Shown: positions 22,334 to 33,437, counted from the stretch's first letter. The stretch is 64,000 nt of DNA from Apostichopus japonicus (GCF_037975245.1 NC_092572.1:16064269-16128268), one strand, 5' to 3'. The notes: a model not told the origin generated them from the letters alone. Numbers and translations: made by a program.

Positions 22334-23961
22334 CAGGGCCGTCTTAACGCATGGGCCCACTGGGCCCTGGCCCAGGGTCCCGCGATGTCAGGGGCCCCGC
22401 AATCACAGTAACCCCGTGTCTTAATCTGGGAGGAAAACTTATTGAATGGGCCATTATGCCTGATTGAATTCGATACTTGACAACTTGTGACGAGAATTGG
22501 TGAAACACTTGAGAGTTTGACATTAAATATTCAGCACTGAGTTGGCAACCCTGGAATATACAATGGCCCGAAGGCTTACACAGAGAAACTGTTACTCCGT
22601 AACTATAAGAAAGAGGAAATTGCCTCAGCCAGGAAAGGCATAAAATTTGAAAACCGTGGGCAATACCTCACTACCAAACCTAAACAAAAGTAACCACCAC
22701 TTGTGTTCAAGCTCACCTTTACACCCCATATCAAAACCACGCATTTGAAAAAAAAAAAACACTTTAGAAACATTGGCACTTAATCTCGCAACACGCAACA
22801 ATTATCCAAACTGTTTCCAAAAGAACCGATTCTAGCCTACAATAGGGCCCAAAATCTCAAAGATTTACTTGTTAACTCAAGGTTTCGTACTAACGAAGAA
22901 TCAGCTGACTCTCAAGGTTCACATGAAGCTCTTTTAGATGCTCTTATAGCTGCACCATGAGTCCATAAAAACTTGTGCACAGAAAATAGATGCATTTTGA
23001 GAATGAGACGCCCAGGCCGAATATAAAATATTCAAAGGCTACTACTGATGAAGCTCCTCCTATGAAGTTTGAAAGCAGAAACCGGTCTAGTTGGTCATAA
23101 GAACCCAGTGGCGTAGGAAGGTACTTTTGAGTGGGGGGGGGCTGAAGACTGATGGCCGGCCTGGGGGAGGGGTCTAAGGGGAGGGGTGTCCCCCTCCCCT
23201 TTGGATTTTTTTTGCATTTCCAGATAGCCTCAGATGCAATTTGGTGCAATATAGCACACTTCAACACCCACTCCATTTTGTAAACTTAATTTTGTATTTT
23301 CACCAGGCCTTAGATGCAATTTGGTGCTCCAAATGAGATTGTTTTTCTCATTTGGAAATGAAAAAGGGGTTTTCTGACTTGCGAAGCGGGGGGCGGAATG
23401 ATACTTCCGCCCCTCCACATTTTTCACTGGGGGGCTGGCGCCCCCAGCCCCCGGTTCCGACGCCCTTGTAAGAACCTACGCTAGTCTCTCCTACTATTAA
23501 CAGTACACTCAATTCACCTAATAGGTGCAATTATGTTTCACCATGAGGAGCATGCTATAAGTTCATGTTCCTCGGGCCCTCCCTTAAAAATACTTCATGT
23601 TCTTGGCGACTACGTTGCGTTAGATAGTGTAAAACCGCCTACACCTCCCTCTCAGTTGAAAGACTCAACACAAGGGTGTTACAAATGGTAAGTCGAGTAT
23701 TGTTAGGGAAGGGATGGAGGGCAACTGGAAGATTTCTCTTCTATAATGTATTTCATTTTTTAGATATATCACGTATGTTGTTCAGCTAAAGTTTTATGCT
23801 TTATGCGCGACATAGGGAGGGGTGGTAAATGCAGGCATGTCTATGCTTGAGCGATTGTCAAGGATGTCAATTTTTCACGCAACTTTTTTCGAACTCACTT
23901 GATTGATGGGCCCCGCTCCATTGCCGGGCCCAGGGCCCAGTGATCACTTAAGACGGCCCTG
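22334..23961. mobile_element. Middle hAT-like element nested in the outer one
   Basis: Termini share CAGGGCCGTCTTAA, and the following bases on each side contain CACTGGGCCC. Perfect 8-bp duplications cgtacacg lie at 22326-22333 and 23962-23969. The interior (1.27 kb without its own insert) has no intact frame. I see no recognisable transposase and cannot say whether it descends from an autonomous element. Confidence 0.8.
23106..23468. mobile_element. Inner hAT-like MITE nested in the middle element
   Basis: Ends are CAGTGGCGTAGGAAGG on the left and CAAGGGCGTCGGAACC on the right (minus strand). Perfect 8-bp duplications taagaacc lie at 23098-23105 and 23469-23476. The 363-bp body is mostly G- and C-rich runs and has no coding capacity. 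Confidence 0.8.
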
Positions 23962-24237
23962 CGTACACGAAACCATAATTATTTATTATCGATATCAACT
24001 TATGAAGTTATTTAATGATTAGAAAATTGTGAAATACAAACAAGTCTCTAGTAGAAAAACCGAGTCTTTTGAAGGCAAGTCTCAAGTCAAGTCCCAAGTC
24101 TTTGCTAACTTTTTGGGCAAGTCTCAAGTCAAGTCCCAAGTCTCTGACAGCCGAGTCTCGAGTCGAGTCTCAAGTCCTAAAATTTGCGACTCGAGTCGGA
24201 CTCGAGTCCGAGTCCCTGACTCGAGTCCCCAACTCTG

Positions 24238-24637
24238 ATATATATATATATATATATAAATATATATTGAATCTAAGAGAGTATCAAGCTGTAACAATTA
24301 GAGTTTCAAGTAAGACACAAATCAAATCAAATGGTGTATCCAACCATCCTGATACGTCACAGCTGTTTACTTTGACTGAACGAAGCTACCTGCTTATCCA
24401 CACTGACTTCCTACAACTCACTTCTCACTGAATTATCTCACTTAATAAAGTGTATTAGCTTGGTACTCATATGATCAAAAACCTCATACGTTAACTAGCG
24501 ACGCCATCGGTTGGCAATTAGCATAGTAAATGCTTGCTATGTCTGCCCAGATCTTTAAATGCAAATAAGGCTAGTTGGTCTGCTGCACAGACGTTGCAGG
24601 CCAAGTGAGTTGGAATTTTTGCATTTTGAAATCTTAC
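24238..24637 (-). other. Adducin intron
   Basis: A short AT microsatellite (24238-24270), then unremarkable sequence to the donor GTAAGAT at 24637-24631. Confidence 0.6.
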
Positions 24638-24802
24638 CATATTGTCCAAATGTCTCATCATGGCTTCGAACTCCAGTTCACCGACCTTCAGTTTGTGTCC
24701 TGTCTCACTGACCCCACCTGCGTCCTTGGCAGTCCCTTCGCCGACCTTGTCTCTGACTTCATCCGGTAGGTGGATGACATTATCCAACCCTACGGCATGT
24801 AT
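24638..24802 (-). CDS. Adducin exon between the aldolase-like core and neck
   Basis: A 165-bp exon (55 codons, phase 0 at both ends) on the minus strand with acceptor ATTTGTGACAG and donor GTAAGAT. It starts IHAVGLDNVIHLPDEVRDKV and ends KVGELEFEAMMRHLDNM. The second motif is diagnostic: vertebrate adducins have IGEQEFEALMRMLDNL, followed directly by GYRTGYPYR, which is what the next exon supplies. The first part corresponds to TLASAGGPDNLVLL. Confidence 0.92.
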
Positions 24803-26038
24803 CTGTCACAAATAATTAGCATACGGTAAAGCGTTTGAATGCAGTTTGTTGTTACATTATCGAACACAAGTCTTACGAGCGACTCTTTTAATCTCTCTTA
24901 TTCCTCCTTTGTCGTTTCTCGTCGCTGACTTTGCTCTGCTGGTCCTAACACTACTAAGGAGATTCTTATATTTGTCATCTTGTATATGCCATCCGAGGAA
25001 TGAAACTCAACAATTTCATATAAGAGGACGACAACATCGTACATGATTTGCCGAAGAAACCATCCGTTTGTCGTTCATGCTTCAAAAATACAAGACCCAC
25101 TAAAGAGTCGTTTTTAGCTTAAATCCGGTTTGAACTTTCGTCCTTTTGATGAAACCTTTGAATCCTTCTCAATTGAAGCATTTTGTCTTCCATCTCTCTG
25201 TCAAGGGACAAAAGAGCTAAATACTGCCATTACAGAACAAACACAGAAATGCATTTCTCCTTCAACAGGCAAATATTTGAGCAACTGTCTGTCTGGGCAA
25301 TAATACTTCTTTTGTTCCTATCCAACAAAAAAAAATTGTCTGTCAACAAAACTGGACCAAACTTGGCTATGTGATAATTTGCTCTTTAATGAACAAAAAG
25401 ATGTCAACTTCTCTATGGTGGATATAACCAATGCCTGGATTCTGCAAGGCACCTTGATAGCAAATAGGCAAAAGCATTATGTACAATATGTATGAGGTAC
25501 AATAGAAGCATTGTAACCCTATCAGGAAAACGGAAGTTTGTGTTTATAAGCCTTTTCTCCAAACAATTTGATACAGAATCCTGTGGACGCCTGCGGGCGC
25601 AAGCTGAGCTCATCAAACTTACAAAGACCCTCAGGAGCATCCCAGCTTTCCTTTCATGATGTTAGTGTCATCACATTAGTATTTATAATACGCTTTCTGG
25701 CCAAGGTGAAGTGCACAGGAGCGGCAGTATTTGAATATACCGCAGAGGATCGAAAACTGAAGCCTTTCCAAAATCTCATCGATCATATTCATAGACTTAC
25801 TGTTTTAGTATTCTGTGCTTAATACTCCCTTTTGAATAGATATTTATTCCTCTTGAATGTTATTCAACTTTTATTAGCAGATTGAATTTGAGTTAGCAGA
25901 AATAAATGTTTTAGTTTTTGAGTCGGACTAAATTTATTCCAGTCCTTGCAGCCCGACTGAACTTTATTAACATTAGGCTGAAACTTGGAGGAAATAAATT
26001 TTATCCCACAGCGATAGGCCTAGGCCAAATATCCAATA
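24803..26038. other. Adducin intron, upstream flank of the nested plus-strand gene
   Basis: No exon recognised. TAGGCCTAGGCC occurs at about 26014-26026, just before the ATG of the nested gene, and may mark its promoter region. Confidence 0.4.
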
Positions 26039-26258
26039 ATGAATGTTCAGAACTTGCTGCAGTTATCCAAGAATATGGAAAATATTGTTGACCCATCGAA
26101 GAAGACCAAGCCTCAAAAATGTGTTATTTATTGGATGAAAGATCAACAAGTTAGTACAGAGTCGGTGATGGACAAAGAAAATGCAACTGAAAATGCAGTC
26201 TGCTTGATAAAGTGGAGAGGAAAGGGGCCGTATTCTAGAAAAATCATCAAAATAAGTG
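26039..26258 (+). CDS. Small nested gene, exon 1 (possible BEN-associated N-terminal domain)
   Basis: An ATG at 26039 starts MNVQNLLQLSKNMENI, then VIYWMKDQQVSTESV, AVCLIKWRGKGPYSRKIIKI and a donor GTATGT after a phase-1 G. The order YW..D....V / V..KW..K.Y..KI..I resembles the small beta-rich N-terminal module found in uncharacterised BEN-domain proteins of fishes and marine invertebrates. That match is from memory of the pattern, not a search. Splicing to 27010 gives an open frame. It lies within an adducin intron on the opposite strand. Confidence 0.45.
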
Positions 26259-27009
26259 GTATGTTGACCTTTTTTCTGTTTCATTTCTATGTGTAATCAT
26301 TTGAAACTTTCTGACAGTGGCACAATAACCAAGTTCAACTTCTAATTTTCTCCTGTCTTGTGCCACGATAAACAGCATATTTGCAGTTAATAAAGTTAAT
26401 AATCAAATTAAAATAAGACAAGGCTACATGTGTAGTATATTTCTTGTTTAGGCCTAAACTTATAGGGTTACTACAGTTAAGCTTATTCTTATGGGTGCAT
26501 GGGGCAATGCCTATGTTTGGTAATTATTTGGACATTCAGTACTTGGATTTTCCTAGTTTTACCTAGTCAAACTTCACGTTCAAATCTGACGTTTCTCTTA
26601 CCGTACTACAGAGATTTTACTTACCATTGAAATAGCGTTTTAAAAATGCAAAACATTTAAGTGTTGGGCATGCAGGGTTTAATGTGATTACATTTCTGTT
26701 TTTCATATGTGGTTATATGCAAGGAGCCAAATTTTTCATCATTTTAATAATTATTACAGGGGGGGGGGAGGGCTAGTAAGGTTATATATAAACTTTGTGA
26801 CATGTTGTAAGACATGTGTAAACATGCTTGCTTGCAAAAAAAGTGGGGTCTAAACCCACCCATCTCTCTCCCGCCTTGCGACGTCCCTGTATTATGCACT
26901 GAATATTATATATTATATATTATATTTTCCGTTTCTGGTGGGTGGTTATTGTGCCAATGTATATTTGTGCCCTATCATTATTAATTATTTCTATTTGTTT
27001 TATGTTCAG
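26259..27009 (+). other. Intron of the nested plus-strand gene
   Basis: Donor GTATGT at 26259, acceptor TTGTTTTATGTTCAG ending at 27009. It contains a G run at 26760-26768 and a tata-type repeat near 26905. Confidence 0.45.
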
Positions 27010-27168
27010 AGTACATTCACAGTATGTGTGGCAGAAACCAGTGGACAGAGCCACAGCCACAAGAGATGAACAAACGGTTTGCATACAAGTGCACGAATGC
27101 TCCAAGATACATGAAATTGAAGAAGCTGTATTTTATTTATGTTTTGTTTTGTTTTGTAATTTTATAGT
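27010..27168 (+). CDS. Small nested gene, exon 2 with stop and polyadenylation signal
   Basis: The first two bases complete a GAG codon with exon 1. The frame reads EYIHSMCGRNQWTEPQPQEM, then KRFAYKCTNAPRYMKLKKL, a hydrophobic tail (YFIYVLFCFVIL) and TAG at 27166-27168. AATAAA at 27175-27180 follows at once. The full product would be about 126 residues, with no recognisable BEN domain after the N-terminal module. It could be a truncated BEN gene or a processed fragment. The hydrophobic end may be a tail anchor or simply untranslated sequence. Confidence 0.4.
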
Positions 27169-27174
27169 TGTTGA

Positions 27175-27180
27175 ATAAAA
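27175..27180 (+). terminator. Polyadenylation signal AATAAA
   Basis: Canonical hexamer seven bases after the stop of the nested gene. Confidence 0.45.
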
Positions 27181-27419
27181 AAGGAGACTTCAGAATTCTG
27201 GTTATTCTCATTATTTGTTTGGAGAGTTTTAATCAATAACTAGGACAACAAGCTGGCCAAATTCCTAACTCTCCTTACTTGGAACTGATTAGCATACAAG
27301 TATTCAATAAGTATTCGAGTAAGTATTCAGAAACCTGTTAAGCCTTCATAAAATAACTAATTAGCATACAAGTATTTGAATACTAGCGAATAAGTATTCG
27401 AGTAACTACAAGTATTCAT

Positions 27420-27587
27420 CAGAGCCGAATTATTTAAATTAGCAAATACTTATATATGTAAATGAGCTAAGTATTCAGATAGCTATTCCAAATCTACTCG
27501 AATACCTATTCGAATACCTATTTGAATACCTATTTGAATACCTAACAGGTATTTGAATACTTCACTCATTTACATATTTTGGCTCTG
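27420..27587. mobile_element. Short palindromic MITE built from GTATTCGAATAC words
   Basis: Ends are CAGAGCCGAATTATTTAAAT on the left and CAGAGCCAAAATATGTAAAT on the minus strand at the right. Inside are repeated words such as tattcgaatac and ggtatttgaatac, which also occur in the flanks (27300-27420 and 27610-27700). No clear 8-bp duplication is visible. CAGAGCC ends suggest a hAT-type MITE, but this is tentative. Confidence 0.45.
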
Positions 27588-27719
27588 ACGAAGGCTTATA
27601 GTTATTCGTATTAGTATTGGAATACTTATTTTGTACTGTGTGTTATATGGTAAATTTTCTGAATACTAAGGAAATCTTTGAATACTTTTTGAATACTTAT
27701 CGACTATATTCGTGTTAGG

Positions 27720-28920
27720 CAAGGGTAACTTTATTAGAAAGCAGATAATCCGCTTTGTAACGACCATTGTTTGTTACCCAGACTCGACAAAAAAAACCAC
27801 ACACACACACCGATTGATAAAATTGTAGGTTGACAAAACCCAGACAACCAACTCTTGATGCTGCAGGGAGAAGAGAGGACCAAGTACTCCCATTCCTGCC
27901 CATCAACACCCCCCACTTCCCCCACCACTTGAAATCCTAACCCACTAGTAAAGTGGGTTGCTGAACCTTCAAGACATACAAATAGAAAACTCAATTATGA
28001 CTTTCATGAACGATCTCTAAGGGAAATTTTTCCCACAGTTTCAACTGGTAGCTTTTCTAAGGATTTACATTAGCCAAAAGACCCTGGTTTCCAAGGTCAA
28101 TAATGAAACACATCTCCCAGGTGGGTAACCTTGCCCTTGGGGTCAGACATCAAAAAGAATATTATGGGAACTTTATCGCTGAATGTCAGTATAGTGCACA
28201 TACATGTTAGAAAGCAAACATCCCCTACTATGCCTTAATCCAAATCAATAAATCCGATTTGGAGTCGGCAAGTCGCATCAAGACTAGCAATTATTCCAGT
28301 CAAACATACTTTTTCAACCGCTGTTATTTTCTTTTCATTTCATGGAGCAGGCTTTGCTATTGCGGGTGGCTTTCTGCTGTTACTCAGAGCCTAGTTTGAC
28401 TCAGGAAATCGCAAACGAAAGTTTGTACAGAAGCGGAATCTTCGGGGGTGGAGAGAGTTGAGGAGAGTGTAATGACTACATATTGATACAGAAGTAGACT
28501 ATGCTAATGGCAAAATCAAGTTCCGTGTAGGCTAGGAGATACAATCATTCCCAAGACAATAAAAATTCCAAATTGATTATACTGTTTGGAAACAGTTTGA
28601 AAATTTCAGATAACTTTTCTCAGAGGAGAGGGTCATAACAAAGAATTAACTCAATCCATACCATTTACTTTGTGTTTCGAGTTGACTAATCTTGTCCATT
28701 TTCAACCCTAACCCCCTCCCCCCCCCCCCTTAACCCATTCCCGGCTCTTTAAAAAACAGCTTAAAAAAGGAAAACTCTGTAACTTTCACAGGTCTCCAAA
28801 ATATTCTGAAATGGAGGAGAATAAAACAAACTGTGACATAACCAGAAAACATTTGGCCTCACACTGCTAAGTTTTACAAGCAATCCGACCACGTTGGACC
28901 AAGTCCAGCTAATTCTTTAC
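27720..28920. other. Adducin intron without a recognised gene
   Basis: Low-complexity pieces (a CA-rich tract at 27799-27811, poly-C at 28719-28731) and AT-rich sequence. Nothing else is recognised up to the adducin donor at 28920. Confidence 0.4.
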
Positions 28921-29163
28921 CTGTATCTCACATGCTGCTACACAGTTGAGGGCTAGGAAGTACGCCTCCTCTATGGACCCACCACAGCAGACGATACATG
29001 GTTATGCAAGAATAGGATCTTGTTTTTGGGTCCAGGGGCCCTGATGATTTGATCCTTCTGTTCCTCCTCGACCACGATCTCCGTGTAGTCATAGTATAGA
29101 GATCTCACCACAAATCAAGGCATCTTGACTGATCGGCAATAGGCCACACTTCATAGTTGAGAC
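28921..29163 (-). CDS. Adducin exon (aldolase-like head domain), with two apparent frameshifts
   Basis: Minus strand, acceptor TCTTGACAG and donor GTAAAG. Frames in order read MKCGLLPISQDALICGEIS, then YDYTEIVVEEEQKDQIIRA and PGPKNKILFLHNH, then GGSIEEAYFLALNCVAACEI plus Q. They match adducin AMKCGLLPISPEAL...YHDYHGILVDEEEK...LGPKSKVLILRNHG...ESVEEAFYYIHNLVVACEIQ in order. One base appears extra near 29091-29095 and one missing near 28993-28996. Codons elsewhere look conserved, so sequencing indels are as likely as a dying gene. The upstream head exons (with the HIHT motif) were not found in the window. Confidence 0.88.
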
Positions 29164-31379
29164 CTGTCAAGATTCAAAGCAAAAAATTCAAAATCCTCCA
29201 TATTCTATGACATCTTTGCTTTTAACGATTTGCTTTGGTCAACAACTTGCAGGAAGGGTAATGCTAGGCAAACATATTGAATATTCAAAGAACATTTAAA
29301 ATCCTCCATAATCTATGACATCATTGCTTTTAAGGTAGTTTTTTTCTTCTTTTTCTTTTCTTTTATGTGGTCAGCAAATTTATAAAGTCAACCAGGTATT
29401 AATCAAAACAAATCGAAATGTGACAAGTCAAGCTAAAGATCTTAAAAAAAAGTGATCAAAGTCCAAGTAAAGAAAAAAGGAACCTGCTCTAAGAATCATG
29501 AAAGTAATTATAAAGGTGGATACTCACAGCAGCGGCTGCCGAAGTGTGCACATGTTAAATGCATTTAGTACCTGGTCTGGATTTATTATTATTATTACTA
29601 TTGCTTTGGCAGACTTTTAACTTTGAACACTATCTATCAATATGTAGCAACTGCTTTGAAGTTGATGAGAAAAACATCTTTTGGCCGAGAAGCATCCAAC
29701 ATTGGGGTTATTCCACTCATCTCCAGAAGTTATCTGTTGATCCAAAAAAAATCCCTTAGTTCATTGTTGCCTTTAAGTAAAACAGTGAGTGACTTAATTA
29801 TTTAGATTACACAAAAGAAGGCAAAACTATATCAAGAAAAGAATGCAAGACAATTGATCAAGTTAGCCATTAGCTAGCATTTGAAAGCAGTAGAGAAGAC
29901 CAGCATATGCAGAGAAGCCTCCTTGATAATTGAAACAAACACTGTTGTTCTATAACTCTATAAACACTACCTGGCAATTGATTGGACATTGTTTATATGT
30001 AAAGGATTGGGTGGTTAGAGAAGTCTGGTTGCGACATCCAAGGGGGGTGGGTGGGGGGGAGATATAGTGTGGCAAGGGAAGGCAGAACTCAGTTTTACTC
30101 TTTAAGCGCTGGTATTTTGTTCCCCACTAGCAAGCTCTACATCAAAGAATAGGAGGAAAAGGAAAACAAATGTGTAATAAACAATGCTTGATAAAATCAT
30201 AAACTAGCTTTTAAATGTTGGAACACTCCTTTAATGCTCAGAAAATATTAAAGAGTGAATGGCTCCTTTATTATTACGGAGTAGAAGGCTCTTTTAAATG
30301 CTTATGTCATGCAACCCACAATGCATCTCATGTCAAAAATTAACCTTCTATTCTAAAAATCATGGCTATAACCGACATATGATAAAAAAAAATAAGATAT
30401 AAAATCTTAAATTTGTCCAAAATCCATAACCATCTAAAAAAATATTTGCTTTGTCAGTAGATGATAGCTGAAGGGAATCAATACAGCTTATTTATTACAA
30501 CTCTAAGTGTACATATGACCAACTAATCCCAATGCCATGGAATACTATTTTGTACCAACGCCAACAACAATATGTACACAACAGTTACCTTTATCGAACA
30601 CATGGACACGGCCATCTTACACTACAAAAACTTGCGATAAAGCTGAGGGTGCTACTGGCAAATACCGCAGAATATGTACAACGTATCTAGCCTTATGCTG
30701 TCTACCAACAGAAATCACCTACAATATAATAGAGCACCAATGGTGCAGAAGCTCATACCTTTTCAAGCTTCAAATTGTAGAGCCCACAAAACTTTATGGC
30801 CCACCAAATTTCAGGCCATTCTTCAGATTCCACCAATTTTTGGCCCATGAGGGATAACCCCCCCCCCCTCTGTTAGCAGAATCCTGGCCACACCACTGGC
30901 TATATTTCCTATTTTCCCCCTTTAAATCCTATTTTACCCACTCTCTCAAACAATACCACTGACCTACCCTATTAAACTTTCTCCCCTCTACCTGAGCAGA
31001 CATAACTTCAAAAGCACTACTTCCCAAAATTTTGGCTGGCTGCCTACATACCTCAGGCTCAAGACTTCTAAGAATCGGCAAGTGCTGATTGGCTATAGGG
31101 CTCTCATGCTTACAGTTCAACAGTTAATAACAACTCCCATTCCTGCTTTAATTCCACTAACAGCCTCTGCAGAGCTTAACCACAAATGTAAACAAACACT
31201 GCAGAGACTGGGAGACAAATTAAAGAGCTTTGGCAAAAGGTGAAGGCTCAGATATTTTAAACAATGGGGATTATTTGTAATTAATTAACTTTTGACCAAA
31301 AATTATTAGGCATCACCTTATTCGTACACAATCCAACAATCATCAGTTCAACTTTGAATATGATCCATCAAAATCTTGA
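29164..31379. other. DNA upstream of the adducin exon, no recognised gene
   Basis: AT-rich. Near 30860-30900 a poly-C run is followed by the minus-strand motif CAGTGGTGTGGCCAGGATTC, which resembles the terminal sequence of the hAT-like elements here, but no partner end was found. The frame at 30537-30857 is AT-rich and unrecognised. Confidence 0.35.
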
Positions 31380-31925
31380 GATTGAGATATTTGAAAATAT
31401 TACAAAGAATGACCCCCGATGACCACCTAAATGACATTTGACCTCAATTTTCCGAACACCCCTCGTAACTCTCATCCCGAGGAACTTTGTGACCAAGTTT
31501 CATTATAACTGGCCATACACTGTACGAACAGGAGCAATTTGAAAATATAGGTCCACAGCCCGGGCCACAAAAGACCCCTAGTTGATCTTTGATCTCAAAT
31601 TCATGAACACCCTGAAGGTAAAACTTCCATAGTACTATCGTGACAAACCCTCAACATTGTACCATGAAATCTGTAGGAGAAGAAGTATTTTGCGTATTTC
31701 CACAAAATGGCCCATTACGGCCCACAGGTGACCTTTGACCCCAAATTTCGGACCATCTCTGATGGCCCTATACCCAATGGTCCTTGTGTCCAAGTTTCAG
31801 GGAATTCCAACAACACGGTTTTACCAATTGTTGACGGATAGAGTGATAGAGTGATAGAATGATAGAGTGATAGACGCCGCACTGTAACAATAGCTCACAC
31901 CAGCATGCTGGTATGAGCTAAAAAA
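31380..31925. repeat. Dispersed repeat with TGACCTTTGACC words, ending in a microsatellite and hairpin
   Basis: Phrases of the type 'gacctttgaccccaaattt', 'tgtgaccaagtttca' and 'catttgacctcaa' recur two to four times at about 100-200-bp spacing. The unit ends with gatagagtgatagag repeats (31838-31873) and the near-palindrome tagctcacaccagcatgctg followed by gtatgagcta. It looks like a high-copy repeat consensus from marine invertebrates, and I cannot assign its class. It is non-coding. Confidence 0.5.
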
Positions 31926-32071
31926 TGAAATGCAAGCAAATATGAATACTTGTAACATCTTCGTTCACATACTGAAATAATTATTCCATCTAGTACAGTA
32001 GTAGCAGGCATATCACATAATATAACACATGCTTGGACCTAAGATGTTTAAAAAGTAAGGAACGAACTTAC

Positions 32072-32152
32072 CTGATTGTACCTGGTCTCCATAGCTGCCC
32101 TCAGCATACACTGCAAACGTACATTTTCTGCAACACCTAACTTCACGTCAAA
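32072..32152 (-). CDS. Exon of an unidentified gene
   Basis: An 81-bp minus-strand exon between a strong acceptor (TTTTTTTGTAG) and a consensus donor (GTAAGT). Only phase 0 is open, and it encodes FDVKLGVAENVRLQCMLRAA then METRYNQ. The symmetric phase and clean sites support a real exon, but I do not recognise the protein. It does not match adducin or SRP68 as far as I can tell, so it may belong to a further minus-strand gene together with the exon at 41409-41559. Confidence 0.5.
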
Positions 32153-32377
32153 CTACAAAAAAAGCATCATATCAGTCAAAATCTTAGAAAAGTTACAAAT
32201 GAAACATGTTATTACCTCATAGAGCTTTTGATGATAAACTGACGCAGGGAAAGTTAATTAAAAATAACTGATATTTTTGGATATATACATAAATCTTAGA
32301 TTTCGTGTATAAACCACTTTGTCAATGGTCCTGACCACAAACTTTTTCAGGTTCCTTACCCGCAACTTCCTGGAGTT

Positions 32378-32593
32378 TTGAAGGCTGAAATTGCAAATAA
32401 ACTAGTGCATATCCCTACACCAGTTTGAAGGGTCACATTGCAAATAAATTAATGCATATCCCTACACTAGTTTGGAGGGCTAAAATTGCAAATAAACTAG
32501 TGCATATCCCTACACTAGTTTGGAGGGCTGAAATTGCAAATAAACTATTGCATATCCCTACACTAGTTTGGAGGGCTGAAATTGCAATTAACT
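32378..32593. repeat. 48-bp satellite, left part
   Basis: Units containing gcatatccctacactagttt and ggagggctgaaattgcaaa repeat at 48 bp (tttggagg at 32471, 32519 and 32567). The array is split at AACT|AGTGCA by an RTE-like fragment and resumes at 33389. Confidence 0.85.
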
Positions 32594-33388
32594 TAGATAT
32601 GCTGACGACACTACCCTACTTGCAAGAACAGCAGCAGAGCTTCAAGACCTAATTGAAAGAGTCAAGCAATCCAGTGAGGAATACGGACTGTACCTCAATG
32701 TTAAGAAGACAAAGGTTATGATATGTGGAGGAAAGAATGACCATCATATTCAAGCTGATGGAGAGGATGTCCAAGTAGTCAACACTTTCAACTTCCTGGG
32801 CTCTCTGATTGTGGATGATGGTGGATGCTCACAAGAAATACGATGGCGTCTCGCCATGGCTAGATCATCTGCTATAAACCTCACCGACATCTGGAAAGAC
32901 AGAGGGATCTCAAGAAACACCAAGATCCATATAATGAATGCTTTGGTCTTTCCAATCGCTACATATGGGTCTGAGACGTGGGCTTTGGGAGCAGTAGACA
33001 GAAAGAAAATCCATGCTTTTGAAATGTGGTGTTGGAGGAGGATACTGAGGATATCATGGAAGGAACGTAAGTCAAATTTTTTTGTCAAGAACCAAATTGG
33101 AGCGAAGGTTACCTTATGTCAGAAGATAGATAAGAACAAGCTGCAGTATTTTGGACACATTTCTAGGAGAGAAGGTGACAACTTGGAGAAGATCATTACC
33201 CACGGTCATGTTGAGGGTCAACGAAAACGTGGTAGGCCAAAAGTTCGATGGGCTGACGGGATAAAAGAGATCACCGGCATGAACATCTGCGCAGCTCACC
33301 GATACGCCCAGGATAGAAGTGGTTGGAATGTCATCATCAATAGGGTCACAAAGGGTCAGTCATGACTCATAGGACGACGACGACGACG
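32594..33388 (+). mobile_element. RTE-like non-LTR retrotransposon, 5'-truncated
   Basis: The insert begins at the reverse transcriptase active-site box, YADDTTLLARTAAELQDLIE, and runs open through NVKKTKVMICGG, NTFNFLGSLIVDDGG, VFPIATYGSETWALG, CWRRILRISW and GQRKRGRPKVRW to TGA at 33363-33365. YADD, LNVKKTK, YGSETW and GRPKVRW in this order are typical of the RTE/BovB group. The frame is intact over 250 codons, so insertion is fairly recent. The 3' end is a short GACGAC microsatellite (33372-33388), also typical of RTE elements. Host sequence on both sides is the 48-bp satellite. Confidence 0.85.
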
Positions 33389-33437
33389 AGTGCATATCCC
33401 TACACTTGTTTGGAGGGCTGAAATTGCAATTAACTAG
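33389..33437. repeat. 48-bp satellite, right part
   Basis: One unit, agtgcatatccctacacttg onward, resumes directly after the RTE-like 3' microsatellite. Confidence 0.8.

Larger units (their letters stand above)
21877..24237. mobile_element. Outer hAT-like element rich in CAAGTCTCAAGT repeats, interrupted by two nested insertions
   Basis: The left end is CAGAGTTGTCAACAAGTC and the right end, read on the minus strand, is CAGAGTTGGGGACTCGAGTC. Both ends abut AT microsatellite (atatatat at 21869-21876 and 24238-24245), consistent with an 8-bp duplication, though the simple repeat makes this untestable by itself. The subterminal parts are packed with caagtctcaagtcaagtc units and gactcgagtc palindromes. 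There is no transposase of its own. Without the insert at 22334-23961 it is about 730 bp. Confidence 0.7.

Noticed and set aside
24029-24431. Overlapping frames with KSQVKSQV repeats
   Set aside because: Same subterminal repeats of the outer hAT-like element.
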